This document shows positions 25,011 through 36,411 of a stretch of 49,666 bases of DNA, one piece after another. A program made the translations under genes and the position numbers. The notes below the pieces were generated by a model. It saw only the letters and a list, made by a program, of their open reading frames with translations. It did not search any database and was not told the origin of the DNA. This stretch comes from Candidatus Obscuribacterales bacterium (GTDB lineage Bacteria; Cyanobacteriota; Vampirovibrionia; Obscuribacterales; Obscuribacteraceae): the NCBI GenBank assembly GCA_019745505.1, contig JAIETE010000027.1, forward strand, positions 1 through 49,666, given 5' to 3'. The number at the start of each line of letters is the position of its first letter. Within the stretch, counting starts at the first letter, position 1.

Positions 25011-25350
25011 AATTCGAAATCTATCGAGACCTGTAGAAACCAAAAATCGTCAACTGAGTCTTATTGTGTAGCGTACCCCAGACTGGACAGGAAAGAAGGC
25101 GAAAAGTGCCAGGTGACGGCTTCAGGGGTACAAAATCGTCATCAAGCCCTAAAAATCTTGGCAGCTCCATCAGACATACCTGGTTGCCAGGGCGCAGATA
25201 GTCTGAAAATGGGGCATAAGGTTAAGTGTGACTTTGCTACACTACATTTAATCCATATTATTCAGAGGCCTTTGCGACCAATTATTGGCAACAACGGGCG
25301 CAAAACAGGTCCAGTTCAGAAAGAAGCCAGTCAAAAGGAGTTATCAGCAC
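25011..25350. other. Divergent intergenic region, atp cluster / pspA
   Basis: 340 bp that must contain the promoter of the atp cluster (minus) and that of pspA (plus). A plus-strand candidate is listed separately. For the minus strand, TTGACG is visible near 25051-25046 but no convincing -10 follows at the right distance. Confidence 0.5.
25234..25261 (+). promoter_or_regulatory. Candidate pspA promoter
   Basis: TTGCTA (25234-25239), 16-bp spacer, TATTAT (25256-25261). Matches to the sigma-70 consensus are 4/6 and 5/6. Transcription would start about 80 bases before the pspA start codon. Confidence 0.4.
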
Positions 25351-26103
25351 ATGTTCGACAGGTTAGCCAACTTAGTGAAGGCTATGTTCAACGCCTTGCT
25401 GGGACGAATGGAAGATCCCCAGATAATGCTGGAACAAACCTATCAAGACCTCCAGTCGAACCTGATTCAAGTTCGTCAGGCAGTAGCCCAAGCGATCGCA
25501 ACTGAAAAGCAGCTCGAGCAGCAGCTTCAGAAGAATAAAGAACAAGCTGAGACCTGGCATAACCGCGCAGCGATGGCTGTTCAGCAAAACAACGATGATC
25601 TGGCCAAGCAGGCTCTGCAGCGCAAACAACAGTACCAACAGGCGGCGCAAGACCTGGAAGCACAATTGAAAGTGCAGAAAGAGACCACCAACACTCTCAG
25701 ACAGCGCCTTACCGACCTGGAAGCCGAAGTCCAGAAAGCATATACAAAGAAGCAAGTGCTCATCGCTCGCGACAAAGCTGCTCAAGCGACCAGCAAAGCC
25801 AACGAGATTCTCTCCAAAACCACTGCTTCCGGCGCCATGAACGTGATCGAGAAGATGGAAACCAAAGTCCAGGAGCGCGAAGCACGCGCCGCTGCGCTTG
25901 CCGAACTGGGCACCGATCAACTCGACAAGCAATTCAAAAACTTCGAAGGCAAAACAGACATCGAAATGGAATTGCTGGCTCTCAAGGGCAGCATGGGCAA
26001 GTCGACCGAGGCTCCCAAACTGACCGTCAAAGAACCGGTTCTGATTGAAGTCAAAGACAGCGATTCAGTAGACGCGCAAGAAGTAAAAGAACTCGAAAAT
26101 TAG
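25351..26103 (+). CDS. pspA: PspA/IM30 (Vipp1) family membrane-repair protein
   Basis: 250 residues, nearly all long coiled-coil helix, beginning with the amphipathic MFDRLANLVKAMFNALLGRM that binds membranes, then EDPQIMLEQTYQDLQSNLIQ. PspA/Vipp1 proteins polymerise into ESCRT-III-like rods or rings that stabilise or remodel the inner membrane. The start is ATG 25351, with AAAGGAG 10 bases upstream; an in-frame extension to 25285 is not needed. The C-terminus beyond about residue 215 (TEAPKLTVKEPVLIEVKDSD) is extra relative to E. coli PspA and differs from the Vipp1 tail. There is no pspF or pspBC nearby. Its position next to the proton-driven ATP synthase fits a role in protecting membrane potential, but this is inference. 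Confidence 0.92.
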   Translation: MFDRLANLVKAMFNALLGRMEDPQIMLEQTYQDLQSNLIQVRQAVAQAIATEKQLEQQLQKNKEQAETWHNRAAMAVQQNNDDLAKQALQRKQQYQQAAQDLEAQLKVQKETTNTLRQRLTDLEAEVQKAYTKKQVLIARDKAAQATSKANEILSKTTASGAMNVIEKMETKVQEREARAAALAELGTDQLDKQFKNFEGKTDIEMELLALKGSMGKSTEAPKLTVKEPVLIEVKDSDSVDAQEVKELEN

Positions 26104-26107
26104 ACGA

Positions 26108-26187
26108 GTGAGGGCCCTTTGCTGTGAGGGCTCTTTGCTGTGAGGGCACTTTGCTGTGGGGGCTCTTTGCTGTGGGGGCTCTTTGCT
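26108..26187 (+). repeat. 16-bp tandem repeats derived from half a hairpin element
   Basis: Five contiguous 16-bp units, 26108-26123 through 26172-26187, with consensus GTGRGGGCNCTTTGCT. They lead straight into a complete hairpin element at 26188. The unit matches the left half of that element, GTGGGGGCGCGTTGCA, at most positions, so it looks like an amplified and diverged half-element. The array begins 4 bp after the pspA stop. Confidence 0.9.
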
Positions 26188-26380
26188 GTGGGGGCGCGTT
26201 GCACGCGCCCTTGAAAATTTTGGTCTCATGCAATGAGACCCCACACCATTAAAGTCTCTTTCACGCGCCCTTGAATTTTTTTGGTCTCATGCAATGAGAC
26301 CCCACACCATTGAAGTCTCTTTCACGCGCCCTTGAAAATTTTGGTCTCATGCAATGAGACCCCACACCATTGAAGTCACC
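26188..26380. repeat. Hairpin repeats between convergent genes (locus D)
   Basis: One hairpin reads plus-wise at 26192-26210 (GGGCGCGT, TGC, ACGCGCCC), next to pspA. Three more follow at 26222-26240, 26283-26301 and 26343-26361 with arms GGTCTCAT / ATGAGACC, reading GTGGGGTCTC on the minus strand, the direction of tgt. The last three form a tandem array with a 60-61 bp unit that also carries a CACGCGCCC fragment of the first type. So each flanking gene has hairpins in its own direction at its 3' end. Confidence 0.93.
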
Positions 26381-26383
26381 TTC

Positions 26384-29149
<2,766 letters not shown>

Positions 29150-29184
29150 TTTCCCAACATTCGAAGCTCGGTCACACCGGGGCT

Positions 29185-30774
29185 CTACATCATCTCCGGC
29201 AAGTCGTTGAACTTGACGATACTGACGTTGCTTCTAACAGATTCTTCCTTGGCTGCTTCGGCGCCAGCCAGCAAAAAGGGCGGATCCAGGAAGTCATCGG
29301 GCATTCCGGCAATCCCCATATAAAGGGCGAGTTCGCTGCCGTTCGCCGTCTCGAGCGGATCTTTCTTGAAATTATCGAGGACGCGCTGAGCAAAAATCGA
29401 GGCACCCTGCGCCTTTGTATTAGGCAAGAGAAAAGCATATTCGCCGTTTTCGTAATGGCAGCAGAGGTCGGTCGGTCTTTTCATCAATTCCAAACGCTTG
29501 CAAGCCGCGCTTATGTTTTCCATGCTGAGCGGCTCCCTGACCGTCACAGACCCCTGCCTGATAGTCTTCATTTCGAAGACGATGACGGACAGGTCGCTTT
29601 CAGTCCGGAATCGACGCACGTATTCTTGCTCGAGGAAATATAGAAATGCCTCATATGTATACATACCGGAGTCCCGGTTGCGAAGGCTGTTTGCAATGGC
29701 GGCAATGGCATCCGAATCGATCATCTTCGGCATCAAAGTACGACTGGCCATTTTCGGCTCGCACTTTTTGATCAAGTCCAGCTTCAGAAGCTGAGCCACC
29801 AGACCCGCCCATTTGCTGCGCGGCAAGCCTAATCCACGTGCGGCTTCTGCCAGGGTGGTCGTAGAGTTGAAACGATCGTATAGCTTTTTGAGTAGTGTTG
29901 TATCCAGTTTGGATGAATTGACCACCTCATCGAATTGCTCTTTGGTGAGACTGGTCTGCTTCTTGTCGAGCAAGGAATCGGCATCGATACCGGCATTCGA
30001 GAGAAAAGTGGCGCAGTCGATAATTTTGACGCCTTTAAGCATGAGTGTATCGAGCGGCTGATCGACCGTCTTTTTAGGAGCGACTTCCTTGGGTTGGAAT
30101 TTGAAATGCCCCTCTTTCCAGGTCAAAACTTCCAGCAAGGCATCCTGCCCTTCCTCTTCTTCGGAATAAGCGTGGACCGGAGCGCCGTCTTCAAAATAAA
30201 CGTGGGTGCGGCAATGGGCGTTTTCGAACGTCAGCCGGCCGGTCATGCGAGCCATTTGCATGGAGGGCAGAAGGTTGGTCACCTGGACCAAAGACAAATC
30301 ACCCGAAAGTCCGGCCTTCTTGGGCGCTTCTTTGGAGCTGGGTGGGTCATTCGAGCCGTTGAACCCCTCAATCGAGAGGTTGTCGCGGGTCTGTTTGGCG
30401 GTAATTTCCAGGTCACGCGGCAGGTCCTCCACCAGACTGCCATCGGACTTGCGCGGTTGTTTCTCTTCTTCCGGCAGCGACGTGGTGACGAGGTTATAGA
30501 CGATCAAGGGGTCTGAGCTGACATACATCCAGAGGATTTTGGCGACAGCTTCGTTGAATATATGCATGCGCCATTCAGGATCGTCGCCTATCTTATTCGC
30601 CTCTACGCTGAGCGTATATTCGGCGCCGGTATTGTGGTCGCCCCAGGACACCACCACCTTGTTTCCGGGTTTGGACTCAGCCTGAGCCAGATTCTTTTGC
30701 AGGTCGCTCAAAAGCGGGCGACTTTGCAGTCGCTGTATGGTTGGACCTTTGGGAGATGGCTTTTGCATAGTCAT
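29185..30774 (-). CDS. DUF4388 (PatA-like) protein with a degenerate GGDEF-like domain
   Basis: 529 residues, no membrane segment. Residues about 155-235 are a DUF4388 domain (LSGDLSLVQVTNLLPSMQMA, RMTGRLTFENAHCRTHVYFE, DGAPVHA), common in cyanobacterial PatA-type response regulators and in Myxococcota. A winged-helix-like segment lies near 275-340. The C-terminal 150 residues look like a diguanylate cyclase fold: YENGEYAFLLPNTKAQGASI sits where GGDEFAVLLPNT would be, with ENGEY at 442-446 in place of GGDEF. Catalysis is therefore unlikely, and a binding or signalling role is more plausible. The start has no clear ribosome binding site; ATG 30768 is an alternative. It is divergent from smc. 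Confidence 0.78.
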   Translation of the reverse strand: MTMQKPSPKGPTIQRLQSRPLLSDLQKNLAQAESKPGNKVVVSWGDHNTGAEYTLSVEANKIGDDPEWRMHIFNEAVAKILWMYVSSDPLIVYNLVTTSLPEEEKQPRKSDGSLVEDLPRDLEITAKQTRDNLSIEGFNGSNDPPSSKEAPKKAGLSGDLSLVQVTNLLPSMQMARMTGRLTFENAHCRTHVYFEDGAPVHAYSEEEEGQDALLEVLTWKEGHFKFQPKEVAPKKTVDQPLDTLMLKGVKIIDCATFLSNAGIDADSLLDKKQTSLTKEQFDEVVNSSKLDTTLLKKLYDRFNSTTTLAEAARGLGLPRSKWAGLVAQLLKLDLIKKCEPKMASRTLMPKMIDSDAIAAIANSLRNRDSGMYTYEAFLYFLEQEYVRRFRTESDLSVIVFEMKTIRQGSVTVREPLSMENISAACKRLELMKRPTDLCCHYENGEYAFLLPNTKAQGASIFAQRVLDNFKKDPLETANGSELALYMGIAGMPDDFLDPPFLLAGAEAAKEESVRSNVSIVKFNDLPEMM

Positions 30775-31182
30775 AAGGCTTCAGGGCGGCTCCCGCCGCA
30801 TGGGAGCCGAGTACACTTTTTATGTTCCACACCAAACAAAAGAAAAGAACATAACTTCAAGAAAAGGCTCCTTTTCTATATGTTCCCACCAACCATTTGG
30901 TCTAGCGGCATATAATCATCGGTGTTGTCATGAGTCCTTGCGGATATATCTAAGATTACCGATAGTAGTCTGCGAGGATCACCGGTGGTGGCACAAAAGT
31001 GAAACCAATTGTGGTGACAAGTCGACTGCTCAACGGCTAAAATACGGCAGCCTGACCCGTCGGACGTGTCAGATTCTTGTGAAATAACTGCCGGAAAGCA
31101 GAATATTTCTTGACACCAGATGCAGTGTATAGTCTAATGCGGCTGAAGAAAGCGTGAAAATTTGCGTTAGTGGGGGACACTT
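30775..31182. other. Divergent intergenic region upstream of smc
   Basis: 408 bp. It holds a near-consensus promoter for smc (31110-31138, listed separately). The remainder shows no convincing gene, hairpin with T tract, or riboswitch. The promoter for the minus-strand DUF4388 gene was not located. Confidence 0.5.
31110..31138 (+). promoter_or_regulatory. Sigma-70-type promoter of smc
   Basis: TTGACA (31110-31115, perfect -35), 17-bp spacer, TCTAAT (31133-31138, 5/6 match to the -10). Transcription would start near 31145, leaving a leader of about 38 bases before the TTG start of smc. Confidence 0.72.
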
Positions 31183-34100
31183 TTGAGAATCAAGGAAATC
31201 GAACTTGACAACTTTAAGTCGTTCGGTAAGATAACTCGAGTTCCGCTTCTAGACGGGTTTACGACCATCTCCGGTCCAAACGGATCGGGCAAGTCGAATA
31301 TCATCGACAGCCTACTATTTGCTCTAGGTCTTTCCTCCACTCGAACCATGCGGGCGGAAAGATTGCCGGATCTTTTAAACAATCTCTCCGGCAAAAACGA
31401 AGCGAAAGTCACAGTCCGCTTCACTGACGATAAGGAAAAAGAGATTGAAGTATCTCGCCGTATACGTGTAAAAGATAACGGCTATACCAGCACTTATATG
31501 CTGAACGGGCGTAATGCCACGCTTTCCGAGATACATGACGAGCTGACCAAATACAATGTCAGCCCCACCGGTTATAACGTCATCATGCAGGGCGATGTCA
31601 CAGGCATCGTCACCATGAGCGGCTCCGAGCGTCGAAAAATCATCGACGAGCTCGCGGGAGTCGCCGAATTCGATCGCCGCATCGATCAAGCGAAGAGCGA
31701 ATTGGCCGCCGTCGCCGAAAAAATCGACCACCAGCGCATAGTTTTAGCCGAAATTGCCGTTCGTCTCGAGCAACTAAGATCCGATCGAGACCACGCTCTC
31801 AAATATCTCGATCTAAAGACGCAGAAAGAGACACTGGAAAAAGACCTGGTCTTCGTAAGACATTCGGAAACCGAAGCCAAGCTCGTTTCGGAAGCCAAAG
31901 AGCTTGAAAAACTCGACAAGAAAGAAGAAGAACTCCAAGCAAAACTGGAAGAGGTTGAAATCAATCTCGTCAAGTTGCGCGCCGAATTAGGCGCTCTGGA
32001 GCAAGAGATTCGTGAAAAAGGCGGCAACGAGCAGCTTCTCCTCAGACAGGAATTGGAAAACCAAAGAGGGGAATTGACCCGGGAAGAGAACAAAGCCAGC
32101 AACCTCGCCGGTGTAATCGGCGAAAAAGCGAAGCTCATCAAGTCGGTGCAACAGCAGATCAAGACGATCGACAAGCACCTCAACGATATCGTCAAACAGA
32201 AAAAGCAGCACAGCGAAGACATGCAAGCCGTGCAGCTCGGTTTGATGGAAAAGCAAGGCGCCTACAGCGCCGTCATGGCCGAAATCGAAGTGATGCGGCA
32301 AGAAAAAGACTCTTCATCCGAGAAAGTCGCCAGCCTGCACACTGATTTGCAAGGGCTCAGAGACCAGCGTCACAAGCTGGAGGTCAGAAAGACCGAGCTG
32401 ACGACCACCAAGACCAATCTCGAAAAAGAGCTGGTCGTATTGCGCGATAAAGCAACCAATGCAATCGGTCTTTTGTCGGCATCGAAGACCACGGTCGCTC
32501 AATTCGAGCGTAAGTATCAAGATCATGAAGCTCTCGTAACCGGCGTGGATAGAACTATTCACCAGCTCGAAGCGGAAATGCAATCGACGCGAGAAGAAAT
32601 CGAAGGCAAGCGCACGGCGTTGGAATCAATGCAAAAACGCTTGATCGAGTTGGAGACGACCAAAGAAGTGGTCGGCGAAAGCGGCTACGGACGGGCGGTC
32701 GAAGCAATCCTCAACGCCAATATTCCGGGCGTGCACGGCACCATCGGCCAGCTCGGCAATGTATCCGATGACTATACGACCGCATTGGAAATCGCTATCG
32801 GACCGCGCCTGGGTCACGTAGTCGTCGACGACGACCAGATTGCCCAGGAGTGCATCAGCTATTTGAAGAAGCACCAGGCCGGTCGTGCGACTTTCGTCCC
32901 TCTTAACAAGATTCAAACGCAGCCGCCGGGCCTATTGCCTAATCGCCCGGGCGTCATCGATTTCGCATACAACCTTATAGATTTCAATCCGCGCTTTGCA
33001 CGCGCTTTCCAGTACGCTTGCGGACAAACCATCATCGTTCAAGATATGGAAGTCGGTCGCAAACTAATCAACCAGGCGCGTATGGTCACCCTGGAAGGCG
33101 AATTGTTCGACAAATCCGGCAGTATCTCCGGAGGTATGGACAATAGATCGAAGCTGCACTTCTCCTCGCGCGGCGAGACCGACCTTGCCGTTCTGAAACA
33201 AACGACAAAAAATCTCAGAGACCAGATCAAGTGGGCGCAAGAGTCGCTCAAAGAAACTGAATCCGCCCTCGCTGACGAACGCGCCAAAGCAAATACCTTG
33301 CGCGCCGAACTGACACAAAGAATGGTGGAAGTCGAAGCGAAGCGCAAAGCTCAGGTCGACCTGGAAAATGACATTGAAGGCGTCAAGCCGAAATTGAGAG
33401 AGCACGGCGACGAAATCGACAAGATCGATCAAGAGATGACCGGCTTGGATGGATCGCTGAAAGAACTCGGCAAACAGATTTCGAAATTGGAAGACTCGCT
33501 CAATGAAGTGCGCGATGTCGGCAAGAAGACGAGAATCGAAGAGCTTATCACCGAATCCGAAGACCTGCGAGAAGGTCTGGAAGCGGTTGAAAAAGAACTG
33601 AAGGACATTCAGCGCCTTACAGATGCTCTGGAAACAGAAGAGAGACTCGAGCAAAACAATCGCATCCAGTTGTCTCAGCAGCTCGAAACATCGAATGCGG
33701 AGATGGCGGAGCTGGAAGCGCAAAAGCCTCAATTCGAACAAATCATCCAGGCCTTGCGCGAGTCCATTCAACAGAAAGAACAGCAAATCACGGTTCTTTC
33801 CGAAGAATTGGAAGGTCTGCGGGCTGCCAAAGACAATATTCACGAAAGGCTTACCGGTCTTGAAGTAGACAGAACCAAAGTCGAACAAGAACAGATCCAT
33901 GTAGCCGAACAGCGCAAAGAAAGAAAGCTTGCGCACTTCGATTTGCAAAACCAATTGGTCCAGCTCAAGGCGGAAATCGATCGCGTCCTGGAAGAAAATC
34001 CGGGATACCAGCCGCCCAATCAAGGCACCGTCGATCAGCTCAAGAACCAGGTCGATAGACTGGAAAAACGCATGCGCGCTCTCGAGCCGGTCAATATGAA

Positions 34101-34713
34101 GGCGCTCGAGGACTATAATCAAACCGATCAGCGCAAGAAAGAATTGGACGAGCACCTCAACGTTCTTACCGTCGAGCACGACGAGATTCTGCAACGCATC
34201 GCCGGCTATGACGAATTGAAGAAGCGGACTTTCATGGAAGCCTTCGACGCTATCAACACGAATTTCCAGAGCATCTTCGCAGAACTTTCTCATGGTTCCG
34301 GGCGCCTGGAGCTGGAGAATCCGGAAGATCCTTTCAGCGGCGGTCTTATCATCCGCGCGCAACCAAGAGAGAAGAAGATGCAACGTATCGAGGCTCTCTC
34401 CGGTGGAGAGAAATCACTGACGGCGCTCTCCTTCGTGTTCGCGTTCCAGCGTTATGCACCGGCTCCTTTCTACGCATTCGACGAAGTCGACATGATGTTG
34501 GACGGCTCGAACGCCGAGCGTCTGGCTCGCATGGTCAAAGCTCAGTCGCAGCAAGCGCAATTCGTCGTAGTCAGCTTGCGTCGCCCGATGATCGAAAATT
34601 CCGATCACGCTATTGGAGTTTCGCTCCGCGCCGATGGTTTCTCCCGAACGGTCGGCATCAAGGAAATTCATATCCCTGATGAAGAACAGCATGCAGCCGC
34701 GATAAGCGCTTGA
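31183..34713 (+). CDS. smc: Chromosome segregation ATPase SMC
   Basis: 1176 residues, full length for bacterial SMC, the motor of the condensin-like complex that extrudes DNA loops and helps separate chromosomes. The N-terminal Walker A is SGPNGSGKSNIIDS. Long coiled coils flank a hinge at roughly residues 515-670 (VHGTIGQLGNVSDDYTTALE onward). The C-terminal ABC signature is LSGGEKSLTALSFVFAF and the Walker B is PFYAFDEVDMMLDGSN. The start is TTG at 31183, with GGGGGA a few bases upstream, giving MRIKEIELDNFKSFGK, the exact family beginning. scpA starts 10 bp after the stop. Confidence 0.98.
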   Translation: MRIKEIELDNFKSFGKITRVPLLDGFTTISGPNGSGKSNIIDSLLFALGLSSTRTMRAERLPDLLNNLSGKNEAKVTVRFTDDKEKEIEVSRRIRVKDNGYTSTYMLNGRNATLSEIHDELTKYNVSPTGYNVIMQGDVTGIVTMSGSERRKIIDELAGVAEFDRRIDQAKSELAAVAEKIDHQRIVLAEIAVRLEQLRSDRDHALKYLDLKTQKETLEKDLVFVRHSETEAKLVSEAKELEKLDKKEEELQAKLEEVEINLVKLRAELGALEQEIREKGGNEQLLLRQELENQRGELTREENKASNLAGVIGEKAKLIKSVQQQIKTIDKHLNDIVKQKKQHSEDMQAVQLGLMEKQGAYSAVMAEIEVMRQEKDSSSEKVASLHTDLQGLRDQRHKLEVRKTELTTTKTNLEKELVVLRDKATNAIGLLSASKTTVAQFERKYQDHEALVTGVDRTIHQLEAEMQSTREEIEGKRTALESMQKRLIELETTKEVVGESGYGRAVEAILNANIPGVHGTIGQLGNVSDDYTTALEIAIGPRLGHVVVDDDQIAQECISYLKKHQAGRATFVPLNKIQTQPPGLLPNRPGVIDFAYNLIDFNPRFARAFQYACGQTIIVQDMEVGRKLINQARMVTLEGELFDKSGSISGGMDNRSKLHFSSRGETDLAVLKQTTKNLRDQIKWAQESLKETESALADERAKANTLRAELTQRMVEVEAKRKAQVDLENDIEGVKPKLREHGDEIDKIDQEMTGLDGSLKELGKQISKLEDSLNEVRDVGKKTRIEELITESEDLREGLEAVEKELKDIQRLTDALETEERLEQNNRIQLSQQLETSNAEMAELEAQKPQFEQIIQALRESIQQKEQQITVLSEELEGLRAAKDNIHERLTGLEVDRTKVEQEQIHVAEQRKERKLAHFDLQNQLVQLKAEIDRVLEENPGYQPPNQGTVDQLKNQVDRLEKRMRALEPVNMKALEDYNQTDQRKKELDEHLNVLTVEHDEILQRIAGYDELKKRTFMEAFDAINTNFQSIFAELSHGSGRLELENPEDPFSGGLIIRAQPREKKMQRIEALSGGEKSLTALSFVFAFQRYAPAPFYAFDEVDMMLDGSNAERLARMVKAQSQQAQFVVVSLRRPMIENSDHAIGVSLRADGFSRTVGIKEIHIPDEEQHAAAISA

Positions 34714-34723
34714 GGTCTTTTCC

Positions 34724-35650
34724 ATGGAACATGACCCTACAACTGTAAATCCCAGTCCAGCTCCAGCTTTTGCTGCGGCGGTCGGGACCGCTGCTGATCC
34801 GGTTGTGGAAGCTGTGGAAGGCTTGAAGAATGTGGTTGCTGGCGGTATCGAGGCGAGCGTTACTGAAAAGCCGGTCGACGGTATCGAAATCTTAATCAAG
34901 CTCGCAGAGTCGGGCGACATCGATCCAAAAAACATCGACATCATCGACGTCACAGACAAATTCTTGAAGGCGATTGCCGCCGCTCCGAAAGAAAACTTGC
35001 GTCAGAGCGGAAGAATCATTTTCCATGCTTCCGTTCTGCTGAGAATGAAAGCGGAAGCTCTTTTGGCTGCAGCTTCAGCGGAGCTGGACGCAGGCGGCGA
35101 CGACTTCATCGACTTCGATGAAGACTTGCTGGCGATGGACACAGACCAGCCCAGACAGATCACTCTCAAAGATCTGGAAAAGGCTCTGGTCCGCCGAACA
35201 AACAACAAGCAAAATCGCCAGCGTAAAGTTACACTCCAACAACTCATCGACGCCCTGAAAGACGCTGAAAAGCTCGAAAAGGAGCGGCTCGAGAAGAAGC
35301 CTCGTCAGCGTATCCAGACGGACGGCTACATCGACGTCAGAGATGTCGAAGACATACTCGAACTGGCTCACGACGAAGATATAGAAGTAACCATTGCGCG
35401 TGTCGATCGGCTGCTCGAAGAGTCGATCAAGATTGGAGATGCGCTCACCCTGCTGAAATTAATTAAAATGCTCGGACCCAAATCAGACTGGGTCGACGCG
35501 TTTTTAGCGATCCTATTTCTGTCAAATGCCGGTAAAATAGTACTTGAACAAGAAGAGTTTTACGGACCTGTACATATCGTACGAGCCGAACCGCCCGCTC
35601 TGGGACAGGCTTTTAAGGTGACCGCAACACCAGTTGAGGTACTGCAATGA
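34724..35650 (+). CDS. scpA: Segregation and condensation protein A
   Basis: Kleisin subunit that bridges the two SMC heads. 308 residues. The N-terminal block GIEILIKLAESGDIDPKNID followed by IIDVTDKFLKAI matches the SMC-neck-binding region, and the C-terminal winged helix is WVDAFLAILFLSNAGKIVLE with a following EEFYGPVHI. The central part is charged and variable, and the protein is longer than the usual 230-260 residues. GAGGT, overlapping the smc stop, serves as its ribosome binding site. It overlaps scpB by 4 bp (ATGA), so all three condensin genes are co-transcribed and coupled. Confidence 0.9.
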   Translation: MEHDPTTVNPSPAPAFAAAVGTAADPVVEAVEGLKNVVAGGIEASVTEKPVDGIEILIKLAESGDIDPKNIDIIDVTDKFLKAIAAAPKENLRQSGRIIFHASVLLRMKAEALLAAASAELDAGGDDFIDFDEDLLAMDTDQPRQITLKDLEKALVRRTNNKQNRQRKVTLQQLIDALKDAEKLEKERLEKKPRQRIQTDGYIDVRDVEDILELAHDEDIEVTIARVDRLLEESIKIGDALTLLKLIKMLGPKSDWVDAFLAILFLSNAGKIVLEQEEFYGPVHIVRAEPPALGQAFKVTATPVEVLQ

Positions 35651-36411
35651 GTTTAAAAGCAAAAATCGAATCAGTTTTGTTTTTGACCGAAAAGCCGGTC
35701 AGAGCTCAAGCCATTGCGCGTATTGTCAACGAAGATGTGCAGTTGGTGCGTAAAGCCATTCTCGATTTGATCCAGGATTATGAAGCGCGTGACGGCGCCC
35801 TGGAAATTGCCGATGACGACGGATATATCATTCAAGTCAAAGATCAATATTCTTCGATTATCGACGAATTCCTTCCTATGGAATTGCCGCTGGCTCTTTT
35901 GCGCACCTTGTCGGCTATTGCGATTAAGCAGCCGGTGGCCCAGGCGGATATCATCAAGATTCGCGGCGCTGGTGCTTACGACCACATTAAGGAGTTGCTC
36001 CAACGCGAATTGATCAATAAGAAGGAAGATGGTCGCTCACCGCTTCTGACAACTACGAAGCAATTCCAAGACTATTTCAGACTGACACAAGATGCCAAAT
36101 CGCTGCGCACCGAATTGCGCAAGAGCGACAGAAAGAAAGCACAGCCTGATTCTGAAGAAAGCACTACATTCGATGCTACACCGGCTGAAGACGGCGAATC
36201 AGAGAGATTGGTGGTTCAACTCACGCTCGACGATGAAGCCAATGCCGGCAGCATTGAGGCAGAGAGAGAATCATCAGTCAGCATGGTTGACATTCCGGTT
36301 GCAGAGCCGGGGCTCAGGGCTGACGACAATACTCCCGCGGTAACCATTGCCCCGGCTGCAGTCGAAGCGGCGATGGAAAGCATGGCGGACGGCTCCGGTG
36401 ACCTCGGTTAA
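35647..36411 (+). CDS. scpB: Segregation and condensation protein B
   Basis: Dimeric winged-helix partner of ScpA. 254 residues. The family blocks are IESVLFLTEKPVRAQAIARI, IQDYEARDGALEIADDDGYI, LSAIAIKQPVAQADIIKIRG and LLTTTKQFQDYFRL. Residues from about 165 on form an acidic, low-complexity tail (SEESTTFDATPAEDGESERL) beyond the usual length. The ATG is inside the scpA stop (ATGA), with GAGGT 6 bases upstream. Its 3' end overlaps the proposed GTG start of ispD by 14 bp. Confidence 0.93.
   Translation: MSLKAKIESVLFLTEKPVRAQAIARIVNEDVQLVRKAILDLIQDYEARDGALEIADDDGYIIQVKDQYSSIIDEFLPMELPLALLRTLSAIAIKQPVAQADIIKIRGAGAYDHIKELLQRELINKKEDGRSPLLTTTKQFQDYFRLTQDAKSLRTELRKSDRKKAQPDSEESTTFDATPAEDGESERLVVQLTLDDEANAGSIEAERESSVSMVDIPVAEPGLRADDNTPAVTIAPAAVEAAMESMADGSGDLG

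Noticed and set aside
30934..31006. CACCGGTGGTG-type inverted repeat upstream of smc as a terminator or operator
   Set aside because: The pairing is short, it has no T tract, and no second copy supports an operator.
33064..34383. 439-codon minus-strand frame opposite smc
   Set aside because: Antisense shadow caused by the biased codons of the coiled coils; Phe/Leu-rich, no start signal.
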